Shown piece by piece: positions 1 to 13,679 of a stretch of DNA of 64,000 nt (positions within the stretch are counted from its first letter, which is position 1; each line of letters begins with the position of its first letter). Location: contig CM041465.1 in assembly GCA_023213395.1 (NCBI GenBank), positions 242,923,741 through 242,987,740 of the forward strand, given 5' to 3'. The stretch is from Cycas panzhihuaensis (Eukaryota > Cycadophyta). The position numbers and the translations under genes were made by a program. A model generated the notes under the pieces. The model was given only the letters and a program-made list of their open reading frames with translations. It searched no databases and had not been told where the DNA came from.

Positions 1-2604
1 TTTGTTACCTATTCATGCTACCTGTTGTATTATGAGCCTATGACGACCCAGCAGGACCTATCTTTCCACAAGGTAGGCATTCCTGTGGTACTATACAACC
101 TTCCACATTATCTCCATACTACCTCAGTTCCATATTGGTCTATATAATCTGTTTATACCCTGACCTTGAGCCTTTAGTACCTCGTTTTAGGATCTTTACT
201 CATTGATGTTTGCTTGCCTTTATCCAAGTGCTTTTTGGACTGTCTCAGCCACCTAGACAAGAGGGCCAGCTCCTCCTAGGCCTATCAAATCATCTCCCAA
301 AGCTCCCAGAACCCATAATTCTTCCATTTTGGCTTCTTAGTCCCACACCACTATAACTTTAGTAGTACTGTAAAGTTTACTGTAGTATTGTGAAGTTTAC
401 CATGGTGTGACTATCATAAATTATTTTTAAAAAATTGTTGTGGAAATTTTTAATTTTTTCACAAAATTACCACATGTCCTCATATCCACCTTAGCCCTAT
501 TCATGTCCTATTCGACCTCTTAGGGTTGGGATGGGTATAAGTATTTAAACCCTCATCATTTTGAGAACTCTTAGGTCATTTTTTGCTCTCAAGATAACTA
601 TTTTCCTGCTGCAACTACTGCTCTCCTGCTCCCTCTTCCATAGGTGTTTCTACAGGCCTGCATTTCCTACGACCTTAAGCTAAGACTTTCCTGCAACTCT
701 TTTCTTCCATGGTAGGAAGCCTCTTTCCAGGTTTCATCAAACATTTTTGGTGCTGATTCCTCCACAACTCACCCAGTAGTGCTCCTTTCAGTTGTCTGTT
801 GGATTTGCCTCCTGCAAACCCCTGCAGGGGCCCTCCTTGTTATTGTTAGTAGGCCCAGATCTATCATACATCCACCCAGAAGGTGTTACCACCCTTATTT
901 TAGGTTTTATGGTGAGTTCCCCCTTGTTTGGACCTATTTCTTTCTTTATTTACTCTTTTCTTTTAGTTTTCACTATTGAAAAGTTGTCTTCCCATTATAT
1001 TTAGATTGTTGCTTCTTGGCTCCACTTTCCCTCCACTGATTTTCTTCAAGAGAAGAGCGAGAGAAGAGTCCCAAGGTTGGGTGAAGAGAGTAAGATAGGG
1101 TATCCCCCCTTTCAGTCCTTCTCTCCAAGGGTAATCCCTTCCCACCTTCTCTTCTCCCACTCTATGTTCTTCTTGAGATTATTAGGAGAGATTGAGCCCT
1201 AGGCCAATGCTGGGTTATCAGTGTATGCAGCCACTTATTGCACTAATTCTAGGCCTGTTTGCCTCTTATTTAGACCCCTATAGAGTCCCTCATGTTGTTG
1301 GGTACGCCTTGTCACCATTAGCAAGGGTTTGGGCACCAGATTGTTGCCCATAACGACTCCACGTCTCACTTAGTTCCTCAACACCTTATTACCCTTCTCT
1401 TAGCATCTCTTGGTTGTCCATAGTGACCCTTAGCTCTACCTTGTTATGTTTGTAAGTCGTGTGGAGATTTCAGTAGAGGGTTGGCCATCCTAAGGCTTCC
1501 CTTGCGCCATTTCGCTTGATGTCTAGCCTTATTTGAGAGAGGGTTTTCTAGGGTTTGTTGCAGCAGTTATCTTTCTCTAACATTCTAATATTAACAACAC
1601 TTATATATATTTGCATATATATAGTTTATCTCTTGTAGCCCTTTCTTGGAAGAGATAAGTGTGTGCATGTGCAGGTTGCCGTGGTACTCTTGTAAAGGTG
1701 TTAAGCACTTAGATCTAGGTAAGGTTTCTTTTGTTTTACTCTTTGCTTTCATTCGTTTCCTTCCTTTTTTTTCTTTCGCAAGGGGAAGGTAAGGAAACCC
1801 CTCCATCATTCGTGGGCTTGTCGAGGACGTGCATGGCACATGGGTGAGGTCTTCCACTAGCTGCTACACCTCCCAGGTACGTACTTCTCTCATTAGCCCC
1901 TGATTTCCTTTTTGCACTTTTAATTGAGATCTATGCATTAGCTAAATAAACCACACATAAAAGAGAAAAGGAAAATAACATCTTTTACCCACATTTGTAT
2001 ATTTACATATTACACACCACATCCATATAGGAAAAGGACCTATAGGAGATTTCCTCTTTCCTTTTCCTTGGCTTGCAAACCCTACCCTCACCCTTTTGGC
2101 TCACTCCTACTTGGTTTGGTTTGCTTGCACACATGATACCATTCTGATTTCCTTGATTGTTCCTTTTTTGAAATGTCAAGGGTGATTTCGGGTTGGTTGT
2201 CCACTCCCACTCCCTTCTCCTCTTCTTGGCTCTATTTGCTTGGTCAAATAACTGAGAAGATCCTAGCCGCATCGCAGGCTATTGCCTACCTTGTTCCTGC
2301 TTGTTTCTCTCCATCATAGGGAAACCCTTAAGGATTCTTTTCCTCCCCTTCTGGCCATCTAAGGGTGGGAGGACTTTCCTCCTAAGTCTATCTAGGCTAT
2401 CTCTCTTGCTTTTCCTCTTCCTCTTCGAGGTAGGGAACTACTCTCAGGTAGTTAGGTATCATCCGTAGGTCCCGAACTCACACTCCAGTGCATGGGGCAC
2501 CCTGCGTGGTACTCACTTCACTTGTAGGTTTTCATCTGCAACCCTATACCACTATTGATCATCATTATTCCTACTTAGCTAGGTGATTATCCCGTAGACG
2601 TGCA
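1..2604 (+). repeat. Old LTR of the gypsy B family, truncated by the window edge
   Basis: The stretch runs collinear with the 2.55-kb LTRs at 18347-20891 and 27569-30122. Shared landmarks in order are the 'gcctatgacgac' block near 32, the leader 'tttttactcac/ctctcaag' region near 570-600, the 'gggaaggtaaggaa' block near 1780, the 'aagggtgggagg' block near 2360, the 'ctgcgtggta' block near 2500 and the terminal 'ggttatcc..gcgtcca'-like end at 2604. Most differences replace C or G by T or A, so this copy is much older. No gypsy interior is recognisable after 2604, so it may be a solo LTR; the left end lies about 100 bp inside the LTR, outside the window. The ORFs in it are chance ORFs. Confidence 0.65.
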
Positions 2605-5216
2605 TCTAATCCCCATTATCATAGGCCTAAAATTCATTCATGATGAGTAAGTTTTTAACTTACTTCTTTTATGGTATAAAGTTATTTATCCCATTAAGTT
2701 TAATAATAATTGAAAGGAGCATTTATGATGCCTTGTTTGGAAGGTTCTTATGTTTGATTTTATATCTTTAAAGTCTTTGTATAATAAGATACTAATCTAC
2801 CTAAGTAGCTTCTAATCTAGAATTCTAAGGCCAAGTGTCTCCAGGAAAGTTCTTGGTTACTATCTTATTTAGTGGTGCCTAGTCATAAGTGGCAAACCAA
2901 GGACTGAATATACTAGTATGTGAGCTCAAGGGCTTGATATACCTCAATACATAGGCTATAAAAAAGGTCTTAAGACCCCCTTGATTTGCTTTCCCACCTG
3001 AATTGGACTTATACCCAATAACATATCTGGCAGTAAGAACTTACTAGCCAAGGCACTCACCCACTAAGTCTAGACTGGTCTCTAAACTCTAAAGGATAGG
3101 CTCTCCATCTTAGCTTGCCATCTATACACTTGATAGATAATAGTTTCCTCAATAACTTAGAGTACACCAATGATGTGTATGAGGTGGTAACTTTAGAGGT
3201 CCTAACCATTCCCCTTGCAAGGATAGAAAATAGGGTTCAATTCAAGAGTTATCTTTTTAATATGAAAATTTAATTTTTTAATGTGAATTTCTTACAAAGA
3301 AGAGGTTCCTTTTAAAGTAATAAATGAAATGAAGATTTTGAGAAGACAAGGTCCTAGTAACTTGAAACTACCACCAAGATCTAAACTATTTTGTAACTGG
3401 TTACAAGAATCGAAATTGAAATTTAACATGCAAGTTCTTAAATTAGAGATAATATAATAAAATGAATAAGAAAGCCAAAGCATCATATATACACCTAATA
3501 TATTGTGGTAAAACCCTAGTAATATGTTAAGGAAACATCCACATAGGAAAGGTATCGATCTTTATTATCAAAGAATAGAGAAATATACATAATCTATAGT
3601 AGAATGGTCACAACAACAATAACCAGTTGCCCAACTCTTCAAAGTACATCTAATACATTGAACACCATTAACGTAATTGAAAAAACACCCTAAATCAGGC
3701 TATATGAGAGAGTCATAGAAGGCACAAATCTTGACTATAGAATCTAGGGTATTTTGAGAGAATAAACCTGATTCTCTTTATAATTTAGTATGCTCCTGCC
3801 CCCCTTTGAGCACCTGAGGAAGTTTGTGAGGGAAACCACGTTGCCAACCTATCAAAATTTTAGCCTCTAAAACATTGTTGTCATATTATATAATAAAGAT
3901 AAAATAAAGAAAATTGAATTAACAAAGGTAGGTTTAGAAAACTCTTTGATGGACCAAGCTTAAGAGTAAACTTTATCAACCTCCTAAAAGAAACACCAAT
4001 ATAAGAAACACAACCATGCACTAATTAGTCTTAAAAAATCAAAATTACATAGCTAAAAAAGATTAGCCATAGCCTAAACTAGAAAAATAACCTCAAAGAA
4101 ATTGAAATAAGCCTTCATAATTTGAAAAATGAGGCTAAAAAAGCTCAATCACTAAGGCTAATATTGGTAGATAATATCTCTTATGAATTAGCCCTAAATA
4201 TAATGCAATTTGATTCTAAGTTATAGACATCTGAATCTACTTTCTGATGGTATAGATAGTTCATAAAAGGGACATACGATTATGAAGATATTACAGAAAT
4301 AGTGCAAGTACCTATTTATGCCAAAAAATAAGTGAAGACAGGGTTAAGCCCCCTTTGAAATTGGTGTTTAGTCACCTATTGGCTATGTGTGACCACATGC
4401 TAATACTACTAGGGGGCTAGTGGACTTGAAAATTTATCAAATGTAGTTGAATGATTCTTGAACTTGTAAAAAGGAATTAATTCTAGCTTATGAAAGTTTG
4501 GAACTTTCCCTTTAAGTAAAAAAAGGAGGTCATATAGGAATTGAATATGCCTAAAGGAGGGGACTATACGCAAATTTAAGTTGAGATTTTAATAAAATTT
4601 AATATCATATTATTAAGGTTAAAACAAAGATATAAGATTTCATATGTTATTTGGTCACATGGTCTATGTGTGAGGCACGTGCCTCCCATTGAGCTTTGGG
4701 AGCTTAAAAAACTAATTAAATGGACTCTAAATGAAATGAAATCTTAAAGGAGGGGGCATAGAATAGAGATGAAGCTTTTGGACTGGATGACACTGAAGAA
4801 GAAGGTTGGGTAAAGAGAATAATACTACTAAAGTCTAGATGTCTATGTAGGCCATACTAAGTGAAATAAAGCTAGACAGAGCTTGAAATCACCCTAAATC
4901 TCCTATAGCAGGCTATAAGAGTGGGTGAAAGGCTACCACAAGTATAAGTGAAGCTTGAACAAGAAGAAACAACCAATATTAGGGTTGTAGTGAATGAGAA
5001 ACATGATTTTTCATTTATTTTCTTCAGTACTCTTTAATCCAAACCCTATATGAGTTCAAATGGGCAAATAAGCTACTATAAGAGGATATAATCAACTACA
5101 ACGAGTTGTATTTTACTTTAGCACTATATAAGATTAAGATTTTTTTCTAAAAGACTTGAAAGAAACTGAACAAACAAGCTTTAAAACATAAAAAATGCTT
5201 CAAATCAGGCACATAT
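2605..5216. other. Unassigned AT-rich DNA
   Basis: No coding frame or structural element is recognised. Purine-rich tracts resembling polypurine tracts occur near 4540-4560 and 4748-4760, and a 64-codon minus-strand ORF at 3292-3486 has no recognisable motif. The stretch is probably old transposon debris, but nothing in the sequence proves it. Confidence 0.3.
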
Positions 5217-5790
5217 AGCTCTAATACCATGTTGAGAACATCAAAATATTTAATACATATGCATTGATTAATAAATGTTAAGCAAACTAACTAAAATAAT
5301 CAAAGGAGCATGCAAATAAATAGAACAAAAAGACTGATAATATTATAGGTAAATTTGTCACACTGTAAGGATCTCTTTCAGGTAGATCTTTTGCATTAAT
5401 ATCAAATCATTACCATGTACAAAGGTGTGGGGCAAAATACATAGCCATCTACTAATATTTCATAATGTTTAATAGGCTAACTTAATTGTGCATGAGGTAG
5501 ACTTGACCTCAATATCAAATAAGATTAAATTATATCAAGGGCCTTTAAAATAACATATACATAAAATTATAAATGTAAAAGGATTGAAGGTGCTATTAGA
5601 TAGTTTTAACACCTTTATAAGGTTTTTAAAATTTGGGATAGTTATTACAACTTTTGTTTTATGGCCTAGTTTTAGAAAAGAGAGCTTGAGAAAGATCTTA
5701 AAATTTTGGTTTGGATTAACATAGTCTAATATTCAACTAGTTATTTTTTTATTTGATTAAATGAAATGAGGGGGTGCCCACACTATTATC
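5217..5790 (-). mobile_element. Probable minus-strand LTR with adjacent primer-binding site
   Basis: Read on the minus strand, 5217-5229 is tggtattagagct, a decayed form of the plant initiator-Met-tRNA primer-binding site tggtatcagagc. It directly follows a sequence ending in CA (plus strand TG at 5230), as a 5' LTR should. The LTR would extend to higher coordinates, ending before the copia gag relic at 5818. No partner LTR was found, so the outer border is a guess. Confidence 0.4.
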
Positions 5791-5817
5791 TTATAGTTTT
5801 ATATTGATTGAAAGTTT

Positions 5818-6282
5818 TTAGAAGCTTGTTAATGGCAAGATGGATGAGTGTATCATCATTTTTGCATGAGTTATGGTTATAGTTTTGCCACCTTCTTTAA
5901 CTATTGATTTAATAGAATTTCCTAAATCTGCATTTATGAGTTGAAGGTTGGATAAGAACTCCTCAACTCTAGAGAAGTCTTCATATTTTAAATCATACAT
6001 CTTTTGTTCAAGAATGGTAACTTGAGTTACATCTACCTTATCATACATTTCTTTAAGTTTGGCCTAGAGAGTGGCAAGTTCATCTATATCATTGAACTAC
6101 CTATATATGTTTAGTAAAAGAGGTTTAAATGGTGGTTAGGGCCCCATCACAATTCATTAGATAAACCATATAAGAATTTGATGTCTTATCTATAGGTTTG
6201 TATACTCTCTAGTCACGTACCACCAAAGCTTTTATTGTTTAAGTTTGTTAGATACTTTGACTTTCTAGTTAGCATAATTTAT
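5818..6282 (-). pseudogene. Ty1/copia gag fragment (UBN2-type)
   Basis: The minus strand encodes a gag capsid region that aligns by eye, residue by residue, with the gag of copia A at 37400-38020. It includes the Trp-containing start of the domain near 6275, a 'DELATL' block near 6070, then 'MYDKV', 'ILEQKMYDLKYEDF' and 'LINADLGN'. In retrotransposons this domain forms the virus-like particle. The upstream half has several stop codons, mostly TAG at expected Gln or Trp positions. No pol follows on the minus strand; an LTR-like sequence begins just below at 5790, so the element is truncated or interrupted. It may belong with the primer site at 8137-8151, about 1.9 kb upstream. Confidence 0.7.
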
Positions 6283-8136
6283 ACTATTTAAAACTAGGAT
6301 TAAAATGGAGGAAGTTGCCCTAGGTATGATAGCAATTTTGGAAAAGAAAACCTATATAAAGAGATCCTCTTTGATGATGGTAAAAAAATAAAATAAAAGA
6401 TAAGGTAAATGTTAAAGGAAAAACTTCCAAATAAAATAATTAAGCCACAAATAAGTGTAATCACAACAATTTTATTTCCAAATTAAAACAAAATGGCATT
6501 AGTTTAATGCATAGGTATTTTGTAAATAAATTATGTAACTTATAAATAAATAGAGGGTTAACCCCTTTTAAATAATATCAATTGATTACAATTATTTAGA
6601 AATTATGTTCTCAAGCATTCATATTAAAGATTAAATTAAATTTAAAATAAATTTACATAAACTATAAACTTGTTTACAGTAAATAATTAAGAAATTAATT
6701 ATAGATAAACTAAATAAATTTATTAAAAAATAGGTGATAAAATGATCTGATTAATTTACTATATTAATAAATAGTTAAGAACATATTAAATTGAATTAAA
6801 ATTATTATAAAGGAATATGATAAATTAAAGTGTGTACCTATACTTACCTAGTTGTAATTAGCTTTGTTGACTTTGGTCAAAGTTTTCTTCATCAAAATGG
6901 CTTCAAAAGCACTTGAGTGACCATTCAAATTAAAGGCATCCAAATCATGCTTTGAACACAACTTCTGGAACTAGATTCAGACTTCTAAAAGTTAAGTTCT
7001 TCTAAAAAAAGCATAGGTAACCCTTTTGAAAATAGGAGGGGGGGCTAAAATTAAGGGGTTAAGCCCCTTTCGCAATAAAATCATGGTTACATAGAGTGCA
7101 AAAGGACTAGGGCCTAAGGGGTAATGGGGGCTACAAACCTAAAATACATAAAAAGGGTTAGAGTTAAAAGTTTTTGCAAATGCAAAAATATTACACCAAA
7201 TTGGATTAAGTCTTGGTATCTACCTAAATATTAAACCATATAGAATTTATCACATATTAGGGTTTTAAACTAGATTTATGCCTAATTTCATAAATTTCAT
7301 AGTTGCACTGAATTTGTATATCTCTAGGGTCAATTTTTTTTACATCGATCAATTGCATGTAGGCTTTGTTAATTGATCTTTAGCTACAAATTATGAGTAA
7401 GAACTCTTTTGTATTTGCATAATGATGAAGAATCTATATGTGATGAATTCTTCAATGGCTAGAGAATCATGTAACTTTGTGGCTATATATTTCTGCATCT
7501 GCATTTAGTTTTATTTTAATTTCAGTGGCATTCTTTGGTGGCAGAGCTCTAGAAGAAAATAGGGTTGCATACTTGCGGTCTCAATCATCATGGTGTTTGA
7601 TGTCTATGAGAGAGTTCCTTTGTGGGTTATCTCATTTTCATTCTTTGTGTTCCTTTTCAAAAAGAGTTGAGCAACTATGATTTCAATGGCTATGAGAGAG
7701 AAAGCAACTGTGTCAAGACATATTTAAATAAGGGAGTAGGCATTATCATCTCTAGATGTGCTAGTTAAAAAATAATAATTGTTACACTTACATTGAGATA
7801 TTAATACTGGCATCAACAAAAAGTTATTAGTAGGCAAAGATATATTATTAATAAGAGGACATTATCACCTGATGTTCACATAAGGTAAGTTGTGTTAAAA
7901 AGCCTTATATTTATTTTGTCTGTATTTTATAAAAATCTTATGCCATATATACAAGATATATTTACTATCACTAAAAAACAAATGGCTTTAGGAGTGATAC
8001 AGATTCTATTAAATGCTCAGTTAATGTGGAACTACATTTAAAATAGGGTTACAATTCTGTGATGGTTGTGACCTCTTCTTGGCTAATTTATGGCATGTAA
8101 AACCATTTCCATTCATTCATGATCCAACTTCTAAAT
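6283..8136. other. AT-rich leader-like or unassigned DNA
   Basis: The stretch lies between the minus-strand primer site at 8137 and the copia gag fragment at 6282, so it is in the position of an untranslated leader. Copia A has a leader of similar size (2.4 kb). No coding frame is recognised; a 67-codon plus-strand ORF at 7477-7680 is most likely chance. Confidence 0.3.
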
Positions 8137-8500
8137 CCTGCTCTAATACCATGTTAGAGAGAGGGGAAAATATTATATAAAATAGATTAAATCATACATA
8201 ATTTACATAGGTGATTTGGTAGGTGGGAAACCCTTCCAGGGAAGAAAAAACACCTTAGAAATATAATATTTTATTAATAATATTATCAAAATACATGTGC
8301 ATATAATGAGGATCTCATCCTCTCTCTCATAATGTTAGCCCAATGAGGATACTCTACCAATGTAACCAACCTAATTATCAAGATTATTGAATAATTAATT
8401 TGAGAAGATAAGCCAAAGTTTGTTAAATAGATAATGGTCCATTTCACTAAAATTTTAATAAATAATAATTAAATACATAATATAAAGTTTACAAAGATAA
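8137..8500 (-). mobile_element. Minus-strand primer-binding site and adjoining LTR start
   Basis: On the minus strand, 8137-8151 reads tggtattagagcagg, a decayed Met-tRNA primer-binding site. The plus-strand TG at 8152 marks the CA end of a minus-strand 5' LTR that runs to higher coordinates. The outer LTR border cannot be fixed; 8500 is a rough limit. This LTR could belong to the copia gag fragment at 5818-6282, which has the same orientation and lies downstream. Confidence 0.5.
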
Positions 8501-9299
8501 CATTACAACTTTATATCATTAATATAAAACATTAGTTCTAATGATATACATGGGATTTAATGCAAAGTATGTCTCTAATCTTTAAAGTAAATAACTCATT
8601 TACTAGCAAACCATCATACAAATTTCACAATAGAATGAAACTAGATATAATAATTTTATAAAATTTTAAAGAGTTAGAATATAAATGTACATGTTAATCA
8701 AAACAATTCTATAGTCTAATTGCAATGACAGTTGAGCATAACAAGCTACTCTAAAGCATCCCTTAATACAATCTATCAACTAAGGTGATGTCTTCAATAA
8801 TTAGGTCTTGTGCTTATTAAAGAGTTTATCAGCCATTAAGTTTGTTAAGAATGGAGTCTTCTCCATAGGCACATGCAACCTATTGAGTAAAAGGAAAATG
8901 TATCAATATATATTTGAAAGCATTTAGAGGGAAGAGATAAGATCAAGAAAGACAAAAGAAAGAGAGATAAAAATACAATCAAGGGAAACTAGGTAGTAAA
9001 AATGAAAATGGAGAAAATGAAAGTAAACACACTAGACACCCCATATGTATCATATAAATTTATAGTCACTAGACTAGAATCAAATGCAATGCAATAAAAC
9101 TAAAACTTTTCTCTTCTATCCTCTCATCCTTTATACTTTTCTCCCTTTAAGTAGTCATTGTAGGTGAATCACCAGCATTAACATTGAGGTAGTTATGATT
9201 ATTTAAAATTAGTTTGCTATTATTTCTATTATTCCTACCTTTCTAAATTTTAAAATTGATAATAACTATACATAGTACTTGATTATCTACTAAAGTATA
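8501..9299. other. Unassigned AT-rich DNA
   Basis: Nothing recognisable. It could hold the 3' end of gypsy A or the tail of the coding relic that starts at about 9300, but no LTR match to sequence beyond 42.5 kb was found by eye. Confidence 0.25.
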
Positions 9300-12200
9300 G
9301 ATATCTAATTAGTTTCCTCTATTTTAGCAACTTATTATTTGATAGTAATTTCCATTATATCCACTCATTAGATATCTGTAGAAAGATTTAATGAGCAACT
9401 ATCTTTTGATCCTATGAAGTCAAAGTTGATAAAAATGCACCTATTATTGTTATTACCATTTTGCCTTAGTCCAACTCCTCTACCAACTTCATCATAGCCA
9501 CCACTTCTATTTGGCTTTATTTCCATCATAGATATTTTATGTTTGCTTGACATGAATCTTCTAAGCCCAAAAACCTTTGAGAAAGTGCACTTAAATTTAA
9601 ATTTGAATTAGCCTTTCTCCTTAGCTTAGATAAAACTAGAGTTTATGGAAATATATCCATTTTGGATGGTCTCTTCTTATGCAAAACTTGAATCAAGTAT
9701 GGATTTTTTATTTCAATACTTGCTTCTAATGCATATACTTGATTCTCAAGTAGACCAAACTTTTGGTCTCATTATTTTAATAAGGTTCTAAGTATGGTTT
9801 GATGTGTCCTCCAAACCCATACTTTCCTGGCATACTCCTTGGGATTATCTTTTACATCAAAAGTGACTTGTTTCTTTAATTTATCTAATTCATTAGCAAC
9901 AATTTTTTAAAATTTCTATTTATCTATAATTTGATCCTTATTTAGAATAGCTTAGTCGAAATATATAATAATAGAGAATACTTCCAATATAAATTTCTTT
10001 AGGATTGCCTCTAAATATTTGGAATCTATTATTATTATCTTGCATATGTCCATCCTTGCATTCAAAATGTATCACCATTTGCAAATAAATGGTTTGTGGG
10101 TTATGCTACTATGAGTTGCCTCCTTAACAACTTTATTTTTTAATTAGAGGAAGCCTTGACCTTATTATAGTTTTATAGAGTATGTTGCCTATATTTTGGT
10201 AGCTATAGTCATTAGCCTTTATACCCTCATATGGAAATAATAGATTCTACTAAAAAGTGTCCACATATAAGGACTTAAATACTAGTCTTCTTTGAAAATT
10301 TTACTAAGAAAGTTGTTAGTTAATTGTGATGCTATTATGGTAGCTAAGGACTTCTTAAGCATTTCATCCATCTATAACTCAACTCCTTCTCCCAAATTTT
10401 CTCTAATAGTCCCTTCCCAAGTCTCTTTAAAGTGATCTAACTTCTAGCTTAGATTTAAATTCTATTATCTTAAAGCTTCATTTTCCTACATTGCCTATTG
10501 TAATTCATCTTATAAAGCAAAGAATTTGGTCTTCACTAATTGACCAATAAACAAATGCAAATCTATATATTCTACCACTATAACATCCTTAGTTGACCAA
10601 GAGGTTATTTCAATTTTCTTTTTACCTTAATCATATAATTTTTATATTACACCTTTCTTTAATAATTTTCACCCCTTAATAACTTCTTTCTTTAGATTCT
10701 TATTTTGTTTACTCCACTAATAAAATTTTTCTTCAACAATTGTATAAAAGGTTAAAACTTATATGGATCCTTGAGTTTCTTGTCTAATTTTCATTTGTTT
10801 CATAACCCATTAATCGAGCAAGATTTCTTCATCTTATCTTTCCTCCTTCCTTGGGCTTGTTAATGGAGCCCTATTTGTTTAGGATGATTAAGGATGAACA
10901 ATAACTTATTACTCCACTTGGATGCTTGGGATTAATTGTGCCTTATGGGATTCAATTCTTTCCACCTCTTGAAAGTCTTATCTTACCATCTATTATGTAT
11001 ATTGATTAGTAATCTTCTTATACACTAAGGGGGTTAGGTTAGGTGAGATGTGTAATTACTCTAGCACATCTTCCTTTTGAGGATAAACATTGACCTCTTT
11101 CTACTAAAATGGTTTCTTAATAATTACTTCAATTTATTATATTAATCTTCTAAGACTTCTATAGTGGTACCCCTCTCTTTCTCAATTTCACCTCTTGGGA
11201 TATCAATTAGGATGGTGGGAATTGACTCAATAATACTAACTATTTCTTTTTCTACATTTTTGTTGCATTTTCTACCACTTTGATACCCTTAGAGGAATTA
11301 GTTTATATATAAGAGGTTGATCCCAATCCCTCTTTAAAATATAGGCCCCTTCTCTAAGACCTTCAACGTTTTTACTACACTCATAGAAGGTTGTGTTAAT
11401 GGTACCTCTAAGATAGGTTGCTCTAAAACTTCTTTCATCTTTGTAGGGTAAATTTATTTTTCTTCTATAATAGGATAGGGAGAAGGTTGTGGATTATAGC
11501 CTATTTCTTTTTCCATTGATACCATCCTTTCCTCTTTCAACAAATGGAATTATATTAGACTTTACTAAGGAGTTACTCATATGGAAGGTATTGAGATAGG
11601 TTGCTTCTACTTTATATTCTTCTTCTTCTCTAGGTTTATAGGTTATTCTTTTGTATTTATCCTCTTCCTTCTCTTAGTAGCCTACATCACACTTTTGAGT
11701 AGGTCATCCTTATCTTCCCATTCCTCTTCTTCTTCCTTATCCTGCTCTTTTTCCTCCTTCAATACCTTAGTTAGCATTAAGTACTTTACTTCTTCATTTC
11801 TCCTTGTATGGAATATTAGCTCCTCTTTACACATAAATTGATCATCCTCTTAGTTATTGTGTTTCTCTAGATTATTCAGTTTATATTGTGCTAGAGTCAT
11901 TATGATACTTCTCATATACTAAGTTGTTATCCTATTTGGGTTATAATATCAAGTATGTTCTTTTTAAATTACAATCTCCAACAATTAGTGGCTTGCTTAA
12001 TCCTAATATTTTAGTCTACCATAGGACCTCCCACTATCCCATATGGATGGAACAAGATTAATATGGCACCTTTTTAAATCTAGGATGCATCCCATATCTT
12101 ATTATTAACAACTTTCTATAGATATCCATAAAAACTAATCTAGTGGGAGGATACCTAAGCATATACAATATTGACCCTTTATAACCATATAACAAAATAA

Positions 12201-13200
12201 TGGTATAATGTTTAAATAGATAGAAATCCTAATTTAGCCTACCTTCTCCTTCCAACTAAGTTTCAAATCCTCATCTATCCTTGGCACTAATAGAATCATG
12301 TAGGATAGTGGATATATACATTCATTAACTAAAGAATAAATAAATAGATAAGCCTTTGAATCTTATACCTTATTAAATAAAACTAAACTAGTAGTAATTC
12401 TATTTGGGGATTAGGTGGAAACCTTGGAAATAAAAGAGTATCTAATATTATACATATTAGATAAAACCTCATATGTAACTTACCACCTAAAGAGAGACCC
12501 TTTAATTCTTTAGTAAAACTATTATTCATAATCTCTACCTGATCTAGCAAATAATCCTCTTTGATGTATTTAGTATTGATGAGTGCATGAAGAAGCTTGA
12601 GTTGGAAATCATTTCGGAAGCTAGATATTCTAAATAAGATGGATATATAAAGTATGATATTACTTTTCAATATATTTACCTTAAGTCCTTCCCTCTTTTG
12701 GATCCTCTTAGGTGGATCCACCTATAAGCTTCCCATCTCATTAGTAAACTTGTTGTCCTTAGACAAAGCTTCTTTAATCTTTTAGAGTTCTAATGGCACC
12801 TTAGATTTTAGTAGTTTAAAAATTCTTCTCATATTATGCACCCTTAGATTATCTATTATCTTATTATTTGGACTAAATATTAGTTTGTTATCCTCCTTTA
12901 GGCACTAAGTTATCATGGTTATTAATTCTAAGCAAGGGAATGTTTTTGGCATAAACCCAATTTGAGCCAATCCAATTTTCCATATTTGGCTCTTTACTTA
13001 CTACTCTACTTGAAATGTATTAATGTTTATGCCCTTAAAGTTCACTTTGGTATCATCAATACTCTACATACCTGCTTTCCTCTATTAAAACCTATTAGAT
13101 TAACTAAATTTCTCCTCTATAATTTTCTCTATTTGAAAATATATACTTCTTCACCTTTTCACTACTTACTCTTTACAAATATCACCTTGCTTCACTATGT
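9300..13200 (-). pseudogene. Long decayed ORF of unknown family with a coiled-coil stretch
   Basis: I do not recognise the family. The minus strand shows a long reading frame broken mainly by TAG and TAA. The clearest part is 10318-10614: 99 codons in one frame with seven stops, all TAG or TAA and none TGA, each at a spot where Gln fits. It includes 'ENEALR' and 'KLDHFKETWEGTIREN', with a heptad-like pattern suggesting a coiled coil. Other readable pieces are 12383-12721 ('SFTKELKGLSLGGKLHMRF', an open 112 codons), near 11950-12250 and near 9800-9900 ('ELDKLKKQVTF'). The gene lies on the same strand as, and about 1.4 kb 3' of, the gypsy A integrase end, so it could be a 3' accessory ORF of that element, or gag or an accessory ORF of another. 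Joining the pieces into one protein is inference; frames between segments were not proven continuous. Confidence 0.5.
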
Positions 13201-13679
13201 TTAATGTCAAGATAATGAAGAAATGAGATTGAAAAAAAATGATACAATTATTCTAATTTATCTCAACCATACATCATGCTTCAAGTTATCGTGTTATTCA
13301 TTGATTGTCAATCAATCTCATGCATGCCAATGATTGAGTGACTTCTATTGCATTGCTAAAATAAATCACCAAGATGTAATTTAGAGATTAATAGTCATAT
13401 TTTCATGCATTTCTTTTGATAAATAGCCCAAATTAATTGTCTTAGGACCGCATCTTACAAGTCATTATAATTCATTCTTATAATTTTGTATAGAGAGCTT
13501 ACTTAATAAAAACCTTATTCTATAAGAGTTCAATATCCTTGGTTGAATACCTCAATTATGAAAACATACACTCATATACATGTTTCCCATAAGAACCCTA
13601 TTCTATGCTTATTATTGGAATGAAAGGTAACATCTAGGAAGAGTTTATATGAGAGCCTTTTCTTTTTACTTTCTCTTTT
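13201..13679. other. Unassigned AT-rich DNA
   Basis: No coding frame or repeat structure is recognised between the unknown minus-strand ORF and the short-motif cluster that begins at about 13680. Confidence 0.25.

Noticed and set aside
9300-13200. Reading the unknown ORF as an env-like gene
   Set aside because: Position would fit, but no signal peptide, transmembrane segment or known env motif was seen, and continuity with gypsy A is not proven.
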